Origin: Pseudomonadota bacterium
GTDB lineage: Bacteria > Pseudomonadota > Gammaproteobacteria > Burkholderiales > Burkholderiaceae
Length of the DNA stretch: 5,114 nucleotides
Reading direction: 5' to 3'
Assembly: GCA_963205525.1 (NCBI GenBank)
Contig: CAUJJP010000229.1
Location: 1 to 5,114, forward strand
Each line of letters starts with the position of its first letter. Position 1 is the stretch's first letter. Both the position numbers and the translations under genes were made by a program. The notes beneath the pieces are model-generated. The model worked only from the letters and a program-made list of their open reading frames with translations, was not told the origin of the DNA and made no database searches. Below, in pieces: positions 1 through 5,114 of this stretch.

Positions 1-559
1 GGCACCAGCCGGCGCCCATCGTCGGCACCGTCTTGAGCACCCATTCGACCAGGTCGTCGTTCGGATTCATCATCACGAACTTGCTCTTGTTCTCGCTGCC
101 GCCGCCCTTGGCGGCGACCGTGATGTCGAGCTTGTCGCCCGCCACCAGCGTCATGTGGATCACCGCCGGCGTGTTGTCGCGGGTGTTGCGGCGCTCGAAG
201 ATCGGGTCGGCCAGGATCGAGGCGCGCAGCAGGTTGTCGGGGTCGAGGTAGCCCTTGTGCACGCCGTCGTTGATCGCGTCCTCCAGGCTGCCGGGCAGGC
301 CTTCGAAGCGCAGCTCCATGCCGATCTTCAGGAACACGTTGACGATGCCGGTGTCCTGGCAGATCGGCCGCCGGCCTTCGGCGCTCATCCGGCTGTTGGT
401 CAGGATCTGCGCGATCGCGTCCTTCGCCGCCGGGCTCTGCTCGCGCTCCCAGGCGCGCGCGAGGTGGGTGATGTAGTCGGCCGGGTGGTCGTAGCTGATG
501 TACTGCAGCGCGCCGGCGACGGTGTCGACCAGGTCGGCGTAGCGGATGACGGTGCTCAT
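1..559 (-). CDS. Class I fumarate hydratase (4Fe-4S), N-terminal 186 residues, truncated by window edge
   Basis: Class I fumarase interconverts fumarate and L-malate in the cytoplasmic TCA cycle using an oxygen-labile [4Fe-4S] cluster. Reading the minus strand from ATG at 559 gives 186 residues open to the left edge. The cluster motif RPICQDTG is at residues 64-71 with Cys67, the substrate-region motif KGGGSENKS is at 151-159, and PTMGAGWC at 179-186 ends on Cys186. The 119-residue Cys67-Cys186 spacing equals that between the first two cluster ligands I recall for E. coli FumA (C105/C224) and the Leishmania enzyme (C133/C252). The third cysteine and the beta domain, roughly 300 residues, lie outside the window. 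The start is supported by AAGGA 6 nt upstream. It is the second gene of an operon, 10 nt after the transporter stop. The N-terminus is about 38 residues shorter than E. coli FumA, which is usual for many bacterial homologues. A tartrate dehydratase-like relative is a less likely alternative. The gene could be named fumA or fumB; I cannot choose between them. Confidence 0.93.
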   Translation of the reverse strand, partial: MSTVIRYADLVDTVAGALQYISYDHPADYITHLARAWEREQSPAAKDAIAQILTNSRMSAEGRRPICQDTGIVNVFLKIGMELRFEGLPGSLEDAINDGVHKGYLDPDNLLRASILADPIFERRNTRDNTPAVIHMTLVAGDKLDITVAAKGGGSENKSKFVMMNPNDDLVEWVLKTVPTMGAGWC

Positions 560-565
560 GGCGAT

Positions 566-570
566 TCCTT
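566..570 (-). promoter_or_regulatory. Shine-Dalgarno of the fumarase gene, overlapping the transporter stop
   Basis: On the minus strand the sequence TGAAGGAATCGCC-ATG places AAGGA 6 nt before the fumarase start. The TGA stop of the upstream transporter (572-570) shares its last A with this site. A ribosome terminating on the transporter would therefore sit on the fumarase initiation site, which fits translational coupling. This site fixes the fumarase start at 559. Confidence 0.8.
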
Positions 571-1994
571 CAGACGAACCAGATGAAGCTCATGACGACG
601 AACAGCGGGAACAGGATCCCGACCGACCAGACCATGTAGCCGAAAAAGCTGGGCATGCGGATGCCGCGGTCTTCGGCGATCGCCTTGACCATGAAGTTGG
701 GTGCGTTGCCGATGTAGGTGTTCGCACCCATGAAGACCGAACCGGCGGAGATCGCGGCCAGGGTCGGTGCCAGCGTCGTCATCAGCAGCGCCGGGTCGCC
801 GCCGGCGAGGTTGAAGAACACGAGGTAGGTCGGCGCGTTGTCGAGGAACGAGCTGAGCACGCCGCTGAGCCAGAAGTAGGCCACCGGCAGCGGCGAGCCG
901 TCGGGCGCGGTGACCGCGCGCGCGACGGCGGCAAAGGCGCCCGCCTCGCCGGCCTTGAGCATCGCCAGCACCGGCACCATGGTGACGAAGATGCCAACGA
1001 ATAGCTTGGCCACCTCCGCCATCGGGGCCCAGGAAAACTGGTTGTCCTCGCGCACGCGGCGCCGGGTCAGCACCAGCGAGGCGGCCGTGATCGCCAGCAG
1101 CGCGAGGTCGCGCACGATCTGCGGCAGGCCGACCTCGGTGCCGGCCAGGGTGTAGGAGATGCCCGGCTGCCAGATCCCGCTCATCAGCACCAGCGCCACC
1201 ACGCCGGCCAGGAGCACGAAGTTGACGCCGCCCTCGATGCCGAATCCCGCCGTGTCGGGGGTCGGGTCGGGATGCTGCACGCCTTCCTTGCGGAACCAGT
1301 AGCTGTCCATGGCCCAGAAGATCGCCAGCAGGGCGCCGACCAGGAACAGGGTCTCGGGGAAGATGTGCTGCGCGGTCCAGAAGAAGCTGATGCCCTTGAG
1401 GAAACCGAGGAACAGCGGCGGATCGCCGAGCGGCGTGAGCGAGCCGCCGGCGTTACTGACGATGAAGATGAAGAACACGATCACGTGCACCACATGCTTG
1501 CGGTTGTCGTTGGCGCGGATCAGCGGCCGGATCATCAGCATCGAGGCGCCGGTGGTGCCCATGACGCTGGCGAGCACGGCGCCGATCGCCATCAGCCCCA
1601 CGTTCAGCCCCGGGCTGCCGCGCAAATTGCCGCGCACGTAGATGCCGCCCGCGACCGTGAACAGCGCCGTCAGCAGGATGATGAAGGGGATGTACTCGGC
1701 CAGCAGGGTGTGCACCAGCATGGCGCCGGTCGCTGCCGTGCCCTGGCTGGCGGCAAAGGGCAGCAGCAGCGCCAGCACCCAGCCGGCGGTGATCTTGCCG
1801 AAGTGGCGGTGCCAGATGCGCGGCAGCAGCAGCGGCAGGATGGCGATCGACAGCAGCATGCCGGCAAACGGCAGCCCCCACCAGGCCGACAGGCTGGCGC
1901 CGTCCAGCTCCGCGGCACCGGCGCTGCCGGCGCCGGCCAGCAGCACGGGCGCGAACAGGCAGCGCAGCGCTGCAGACGGGGCAGGGGAGGGCAT
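570..1994 (-). CDS. Polytopic ion transporter, CitMHS_2 / 'sodium:proton antiporter' (NhaD-like, IT superfamily)
   Basis: A complete 474-residue inner-membrane protein with about 11-13 hydrophobic segments. It looks like the family annotated as sodium:proton antiporter or putative citrate transporter (Pfam CitMHS_2 type) in the ion-transporter superfamily with NhaD and ArsB. Residues 1-28 look like a cleavable signal or signal anchor (hydrophobic core, then GSAGAA). WWGLPFAGMLLSI (38-50) begins the family core. The two inverted halves carry the expected re-entrant motifs: MGTTGASMLMIRP (145-157) with SNAGGSLTPLGDPP (180-193) in the first, and LDNAPTYLVFFN (384-395) with GANTYIGNAPNF (423-434) in the second. 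These polar Asn/Asp/Thr residues in membrane segments are the likely ion or substrate site. The substrate (Na+/H+ or a carboxylate) is unproven. The start at 1994 has no Shine-Dalgarno but lies 8 nt after a TAGAAT box, so the mRNA may be leaderless. The gene is first in an operon with class I fumarase, which is weak support for an organic-acid role. Confidence 0.88.
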   Translation of the reverse strand: MPSPAPSAALRCLFAPVLLAGAGSAGAAELDGASLSAWWGLPFAGMLLSIAILPLLLPRIWHRHFGKITAGWVLALLLPFAASQGTAATGAMLVHTLLAEYIPFIILLTALFTVAGGIYVRGNLRGSPGLNVGLMAIGAVLASVMGTTGASMLMIRPLIRANDNRKHVVHVIVFFIFIVSNAGGSLTPLGDPPLFLGFLKGISFFWTAQHIFPETLFLVGALLAIFWAMDSYWFRKEGVQHPDPTPDTAGFGIEGGVNFVLLAGVVALVLMSGIWQPGISYTLAGTEVGLPQIVRDLALLAITAASLVLTRRRVREDNQFSWAPMAEVAKLFVGIFVTMVPVLAMLKAGEAGAFAAVARAVTAPDGSPLPVAYFWLSGVLSSFLDNAPTYLVFFNLAGGDPALLMTTLAPTLAAISAGSVFMGANTYIGNAPNFMVKAIAEDRGIRMPSFFGYMVWSVGILFPLFVVMSFIWFV

Positions 1995-2002
1995 AGCGGC
2001 GC

Positions 2003-2008
2003 ATTCTA
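2003..2008 (-). promoter_or_regulatory. Candidate -10 element (TAGAAT) for the transporter-fumarase operon
   Basis: TAGAAT on the minus strand matches the sigma-70 -10 consensus at 5 of 6 positions. It is followed by 8 nt (GCGCCGCT) and then the transporter ATG at 1994. A transcript starting the usual 6-8 nt after the hexamer would begin on or next to the ATG, and no Shine-Dalgarno is present. No clear -35 hexamer is visible at 15-18 nt upstream; that zone instead holds a palindrome. Confidence 0.5.
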
Positions 2009-2019
2009 GGTAAGCGTGG

Positions 2020-2039
2020 CCTGGCCGCTGGCGGCCGGG
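2020..2039. repeat. Imperfect palindrome, possible operator in the -35 zone of the transporter promoter
   Basis: GGCCGC (2023-2028), spacer TG, GCGGCC (2031-2036) is a perfect 6+6 inverted repeat. Beyond one mismatch on each side (2022/2037), two more pairs match (CC at 2020-2021, GG at 2038-2039). It lies 12-31 bp upstream of the TAGAAT box, where a repressor or a weak -35 would sit. In DNA this GC-rich, short palindromes are common by chance, so a regulatory role is only suggested. Confidence 0.3.
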
Positions 2040-2172
2040 TCGAGGGGACGAAGACCGTGGCGGCGCCGGGGTCTGGCCGAGCCAGCATGGGCACGCTTGC
2101 GCCTTGCGGGTCTTCCGCCGCCCTGCCGCGTTCCCCGGGGCCGCCCCGCTGTTGCACGCGCGGTGGCGTCTA

Positions 2173-2178
2173 TAGAGT
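2173..2178 (+). promoter_or_regulatory. Candidate -10 element (TAGAGT within TATAGAGT) for the kinase gene
   Basis: The only AT-rich island before the kinase reads TATAGAGT (2171-2178), followed by GCCGCCC and ATG at 2186. Taking TAGAGT as the hexamer (4 of 6 to TATAAT) gives a 7-nt linker to the ATG, almost the same layout as the transporter promoter; TATAGA at 2171-2176 is an equal reading. TTGCAC at 2152-2157 is a weak -35 with a short 15-nt spacer. With no Shine-Dalgarno in this stretch, the layout suggests a leaderless message and favours the start at 2186. Confidence 0.45.
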
Positions 2179-2185
2179 GCCGCCC

Positions 2186-4840
2186 ATGGTTGAGCCCGCG
2201 CACCCGCAGCATCCTGGCGGTGACGCGCGCACGCTGCCCTGCGCGCCGCAGCCTGCGGCTGCGATGGCTCGGCTGCTGTTCGAGACCGCGGCGCCGACCG
2301 CCGCGGACGGCTTGCCGGCAGCCCAGGCCGGGCAGCGCTTCGGCGCCTGGCGGCTGCTGTACCCCCTGGGCGCCGGCGGCATGGGCGAGGTCTGGCTGGC
2401 CGCGCGCGCCGACGGTCTGTACGCCGCCCAGGCGGCGATCAAGCTGCTGCGCCCGGACGCTGCCGGGGCCGGGTTGCCGGCACGCTTTGCGCGCGAGCGC
2501 GCCTTGCTCGCGCGGCTGGTGCACCCCGGCGTCGCGCGCCTGCTGGACGCAGGCATCGACGCCGGCCAGCCCTACCTGGTGATCGAGCACGTCGCCGGCC
2601 GACCGCTGGCCGAGCACGTGCGCGAGGAGCGGCTGCCGGTGGCCGCGCGCGTGCGCCTGCTGATCCAGGTTGCGCAGGCGGTGGCCTACGCGCACGGCCA
2701 GCTCGTCGTGCACCGCGACCTGAAGCCGGCGAACGTGATCGTGAGCGCGCAGGGCGAGGCCAAGCTGCTGGACTTCGGCATCGCCACCCTGCTCGACGAC
2801 GAGGGACAGGCCGACCAGCAGCTCACGCGCCAGGTCGGGCGCCGGGTCACGGTGGCCTATGCCGCGCCCGAGCAGGTGCTGGGCGGGCCGATGGGCACGG
2901 CGGTGGACGTGCACGCGCTCGGCGTCATGCTCTACGAGCTGCTGTGCGGAGCCTTGCCCTATGCGCGTCCGGGCGATTCGCGGGTGGCGGTCGAGCACGC
3001 CCTGCTGCACACCGAGCCGCTGCGGCCGAGCCGGGTCGAAGCCACCGCCGTCGCCGCCGACGGCCCGCGCCGCCCGCCCGACCCCGAGCAGGCGCGCGGC
3101 GACCTGGAGGCGGTGGCGGCGAAGGCGATGCGCAAGCAGCCGCAGGATCGCTACGCCAGCGTCGGCGCGCTGATCGACGACCTCCAGGCCTGGCTCGATC
3201 ACCGGCCGGTGAGCGTTCGGCGCGACGACTGGCGGCACCGGGCCCGCCTGTGGCTGCGCCGCCATGCCGTGCTCGCCGCCACCGCCACCCTGGTCGCGGC
3301 CAGCCTGGTCGCGGGCCTGGCAGCCGCGCTGTGGCAGGCCGAGCGTGCGCGCGCCGCGGCACGCCAGTCCGAGCGCGTGACGCAGTACCTCGGCGAACTG
3401 TTCGCCGCCGCCAGCCCGGACCTGCACGGCGGTGCGCCGCCGACCGTGCTGCAGCTGCTGGAGCGCAGCCGCAGCGAGGTCGAGCAGCGCTTCGGCGACG
3501 ACCCGGGCACGCTGGCGCGGCTGCTCGAGGTGCTGGTCGATACCTATGGCGCGCTGAACCGCTACGACGTCGCGATCCCGCTCGCGCAGCGCCTGATCGC
3601 GATCACCGAGCAGGGCTTCGGCCGCGACGACGAGCGCAGCCTGCAGGCGCGCATGCGGCTGGCGCGCATCTACGTCGCCCAGGGATCGCCGTCCCAGGTG
3701 CTGGCGATCGCGGAGCCGCTGCGCGCGCGCTGGGCCGAGCTGTACGGCGCGCAGTCGGGCGAGATGGCGACCCTGCTGTACCTGCTGGGCGTCGGCCAGG
3801 CGCGGGTCGGCCGGCTGCAGGAGGCCGAGGCCACGCTGGCGCAGGCGCGCCAGGTGGTCGATATCCTGTACCGGCCGCAGGAGTTCGAGCACGTCTTCTT
3901 CGCCAACTACGTGTACGTGCTGCGGGTGGCGCAGCAGCGCCTGGGCGAGGCCGAGGCCTTGCTGCGCGCCACCGAGCCAGCCTGGGCCGGCGCCGGAGCG
4001 GACTATGCGCGCTTCGTCCTCGTGCTGCGGCGCAACCTGCTGGCGGTGCAGATCCTGCGCGCCGAGTACGCCGGGCTGGAGCCGCGCGCCCAGGCCTTGA
4101 TGCGGGAGATGGACGCCCTGCTCGGACGCGGCAACGACATGAGCGCCGGCACCCGGGGCCTGCTGGCGCAGCTCTACGGCGCACTCGGGCGCGACGCCGA
4201 TGCCGCAGCCGCGCTGCGCCGCAACGAGGCCGAGCTGGACGCCGCCGGCATCCAGCACCCGGCGCAGCGCCTGCCACTGGCCGCCAGCCGATTGCGCGCC
4301 GAGGTGGCCGCCGGCCAGGCGCTGCCCGCCGCCGAACTGGACGCCCTGCTCGCCACCCTGCAGGACGGCGAGGTGGTGAGTGGGCCGGCGCGCGTGCAGG
4401 CCGCGCTCGCGCTGGCGCGCGCGGCCCTGATCGCGGGTGATGAGGCGCGCGCCGGCCACGCCATCGCGCTGGCGCGCGCCGACACCGTGCTGCAGACCTC
4501 GGACGTGCTGCGCGGCGAGGTCGACCAGCTCGAAGGCCAGTGGCGGCGGATGCGCGGCGAGTTCGCCGCCAGCCGCCCGCTGCTGGCGGCGCACGCGGCG
4601 GCCCTGCTGCAGGCCAGCGACCCGCCGCCGCTGCGGCGCTGGACGGCGCAGCTTGACCTCGCGCTCAGCCTGCACGCGCTGGGCGACGCGCAGGCGCAGG
4701 CGGCACTCGCTGCCCTGGCGCGCGCCGATGCGCTGCGCCCGGCCTCGCTGCCCGCCGGTCACGCGCTGGATGCGCTGCGCCAGCAACTGCCGCTGGCGAC
4801 GCCGGCGCAGGCGCGGCGCCTGGGGGCGGGGCGGCTGTAG
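2186..4840 (+). CDS. Transmembrane Hanks-type Ser/Thr protein kinase with C-terminal TPR-like region
   Basis: An 884-residue single-pass membrane kinase that phosphorylates Ser/Thr on unidentified proteins. Residues 1-50 are an Ala/Pro-rich leader. The kinase domain (about 52-340) has the Gly-loop GAGGMGEV (62-69), the ATP lysine in AAIKLL (Lys86), the alpha-C glutamate in ARERALL (Glu104), HRDLKPAN (176-183, catalytic Asp178), DFG (196-198), APE (227-229), DVHALG (241-246) and DRY (321-323, holding the C-lobe arginine). Every catalytic residue is present, so it should be active. Thr222 in VTVAYAAPEQ is the likely activation-loop phosphosite; relatives usually read TPEYA there. An Arg-rich stretch (345-359) precedes a membrane helix (about 361-383), which by the positive-inside rule puts the kinase in the cytoplasm and the C-terminus in the periplasm. 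Residues 385-884 are helical with TPR-like pairs near 440-475, 485-520, 526-562, 568-602, 658-685, 736-770 and 817-850, a likely sensing or protein-binding region. The start was chosen from the promoter position; Met at 2264 (858 residues) is the alternative. Confidence 0.93.
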   Translation: MVEPAHPQHPGGDARTLPCAPQPAAAMARLLFETAAPTAADGLPAAQAGQRFGAWRLLYPLGAGGMGEVWLAARADGLYAAQAAIKLLRPDAAGAGLPARFARERALLARLVHPGVARLLDAGIDAGQPYLVIEHVAGRPLAEHVREERLPVAARVRLLIQVAQAVAYAHGQLVVHRDLKPANVIVSAQGEAKLLDFGIATLLDDEGQADQQLTRQVGRRVTVAYAAPEQVLGGPMGTAVDVHALGVMLYELLCGALPYARPGDSRVAVEHALLHTEPLRPSRVEATAVAADGPRRPPDPEQARGDLEAVAAKAMRKQPQDRYASVGALIDDLQAWLDHRPVSVRRDDWRHRARLWLRRHAVLAATATLVAASLVAGLAAALWQAERARAAARQSERVTQYLGELFAAASPDLHGGAPPTVLQLLERSRSEVEQRFGDDPGTLARLLEVLVDTYGALNRYDVAIPLAQRLIAITEQGFGRDDERSLQARMRLARIYVAQGSPSQVLAIAEPLRARWAELYGAQSGEMATLLYLLGVGQARVGRLQEAEATLAQARQVVDILYRPQEFEHVFFANYVYVLRVAQQRLGEAEALLRATEPAWAGAGADYARFVLVLRRNLLAVQILRAEYAGLEPRAQALMREMDALLGRGNDMSAGTRGLLAQLYGALGRDADAAAALRRNEAELDAAGIQHPAQRLPLAASRLRAEVAAGQALPAAELDALLATLQDGEVVSGPARVQAALALARAALIAGDEARAGHAIALARADTVLQTSDVLRGEVDQLEGQWRRMRGEFAASRPLLAAHAAALLQASDPPPLRRWTAQLDLALSLHALGDAQAQAALAALARADALRPASLPAGHALDALRQQLPLATPAQARRLGAGRL

Positions 4841-4880
4841 GACCGCAGGAGAGGCGGTGCCGACACCGTGGCGCAGCCGT

Positions 4881-4913
4881 GCCAGGCGGTCGCCAGGCGG
4901 TCGCCAGGCGGTT
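4881..4913 (+). repeat. Three tandem 11-bp direct repeats upstream of the MFS exporter gene
   Basis: GCCAGGCGGTC occurs at 4881-4891 and 4892-4902, and a third copy at 4903-4913 differs only in its last base (T). The 11-bp period is close to one DNA helical turn, so the copies face the same side. They end 13 bp before the candidate -10 box and 26 bp before the exporter ATG. They may be an iterated regulator site or a slippage-prone microsatellite. They are part of the 99-bp gap after the kinase stop, in which I see no gene and no convincing terminator. Confidence 0.75.
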
Positions 4914-4926
4914 GCCCACGAGCGGA

Positions 4927-4932
4927 GACAAT
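4927..4932 (+). promoter_or_regulatory. Weak candidate -10 element (GACAAT) for the MFS exporter
   Basis: GACAAT matches TATAAT at 4 of 6 positions and is followed by CGCCGCC and ATG at 4940, a 7-nt linker like those of the other two promoters in this window. No -35 is visible at normal spacing; the three tandem repeats lie there instead. An overlapping GGAGA (4924-4928) is an alternative explanation as a Shine-Dalgarno, but its 11-nt distance to the ATG is long. Confidence 0.3.
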
Positions 4933-4939
4933 CGCCGCC

Positions 4940-5114
4940 ATGTCTGCTCCTGCTGCTCCCATGGCGACCGCCGAGTCGCCGATCCGCTGGTCCCTGGTGG
5001 TGTTGCTGGCCGTGCTCTCGGCCTTCGACGCGATGGCGATCGACATGTACCTGCCGGCCTTCCCCGCCATGCGTGCCGAGCTGCAGATCAGCGACGCCGC
5101 GGTGCAGGCCAGCC
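4940..5114 (+). CDS. Bcr/CflA-family MFS multidrug exporter, N-terminal 58 residues, truncated by window edge
   Basis: The first 58 residues of a proton-driven drug exporter in the inner membrane (MFS, drug:H+ antiporter 12-TM type; E. coli Bcr is the model). A short Ala/Pro-rich tail (1-16) leads into TM1 (about 17-34, WSLVVLLAVLSAFDAMAI), and the family signature AIDMYLPAFPAM is at 33-44. This aligns directly with the Bcr N-terminus, which has SIDMYLPALP in the same place, and the following ELQISDAAVQAS fits its first periplasmic loop and TM2 approach. Full-length members have about 400 residues, so roughly 85% is missing. The start at 4940 is the first in-frame ATG; the next, Met8 at 4961, is also possible, since TM1 starts after both. 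It lies 99 bp downstream of the kinase on the same strand, too far to assume one operon. The drug or metabolite exported cannot be predicted. Confidence 0.88.
   Translation, partial: MSAPAAPMATAESPIRWSLVVLLAVLSAFDAMAIDMYLPAFPAMRAELQISDAAVQAS

Noticed and set aside
155..586. A plus-strand frame opposite the fumarase gene, and its overlapping neighbour at 546-1004.
   Set aside because: Both are antisense to well-supported genes and translate to biased Val/Asp/Arg/Gln or Glu/Arg/Asp/His sequence without motifs.
1272..2009. A 245-residue plus-strand frame opposite the transporter gene.
   Set aside because: The translation is rich in Gln, Glu, His, Arg and Asp, as expected from the complement of hydrophobic codons in a membrane protein. 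There is no domain or ribosome binding site, and the transporter on the other strand is clearly real.
2073..2085. Hairpin CTGGC-CGA-GCCAG in the divergent intergenic region, considered as a terminator or operator.
   Set aside because: Short stem, no T-tract and no gene ending nearby; not aligned with either candidate promoter.
1453..2157. A 234-residue minus-strand frame overlapping the transporter start and crossing the intergenic region.
   Set aside because: Arg/Ala/Gly/Pro-rich with no recognisable domain; it is out of frame with the transporter and would need a start upstream of the candidate promoter.
2944..4440. A 498-residue plus-strand frame inside the kinase gene.
   Set aside because: Almost entirely Arg/Ala/Gly/Pro, with no motif; it is an out-of-frame shadow of the kinase coding sequence.
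2006..4786. A 926-residue open frame on the minus strand, antisense to the kinase gene.
   Set aside because: It is as long as the kinase but is a mirror effect of high-GC codon bias: its translation is low-complexity (rich in Arg, Gln, Ala, Gly, His), shows no recognisable domain, and spans both the kinase gene and part of the divergent promoter region. The plus strand carries a complete set of kinase motifs.
4855..4868. Small hairpin CGGTG-CCGA-CACCG after the kinase stop, considered as an intrinsic terminator.
   Set aside because: The stem is only 5 bp (6 with a G-U pair) and no T-run follows. Such hairpins are common by chance in DNA of this GC content.
4881..4913. The tandem 11-bp repeats considered as a CRISPR fragment or replication iterons.
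   Set aside because: The copies are adjacent with no spacers, which excludes CRISPR. Three 11-bp units with no AT-rich region or replication gene nearby do not support an origin.

Overview
This is a very GC-rich window with strong third-position G/C bias and densely packed genes. The mix of genes resembles a high-GC gammaproteobacterium of the Xanthomonadales/Lysobacteraceae type: a class I iron-sulphur fumarase, a CitMHS/NhaD-like ion transporter, a large membrane Ser/Thr kinase with a TPR-rich C-terminus, and a Bcr/CflA drug exporter. That placement is inferred from gene style, promoter style and composition. There is no rRNA or other direct marker.

Layout. The left 2 kb (1-1994) is a minus-strand pair. 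A complete 474-residue polytopic ion transporter of the CitMHS_2/'sodium:proton antiporter' type is followed after 10 nt by the first 186 residues of a class I fumarate hydratase, which runs off the left edge. The fumarase Shine-Dalgarno overlaps the transporter stop codon, so the two are very probably one operon. A 191-bp divergent intergenic region (1995-2185) separates this operon from a plus-strand gene for an 884-residue transmembrane kinase (2186-4840). That protein has a Hanks-type kinase domain with all catalytic residues, one membrane helix and a long helical TPR-like region predicted to be periplasmic. After a 99-bp gap containing three tandem 11-bp repeats, a Bcr/CflA-family MFS exporter begins (4940) and runs off the right edge.

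How it fits together. The fumarase belongs to the TCA cycle, and the co-transcribed transporter could move a related organic acid or simply Na+/H+; its substrate cannot be read from sequence. The kinase is a signal transducer with no recognisable partner here. No mobile element, CRISPR, tRNA or rRNA was seen. I found no convincing undescribed system. The most notable signals are non-coding. All three genes that begin a transcription unit have a -10-like hexamer ending 7-8 nt before the ATG, followed by a GCCGCC-like linker, and none has a good Shine-Dalgarno; this suggests leaderless mRNAs. A near-perfect palindrome lies in the -35 zone of the transporter promoter. The helically phased 11-bp repeats upstream of the exporter are complementary to its own start region.
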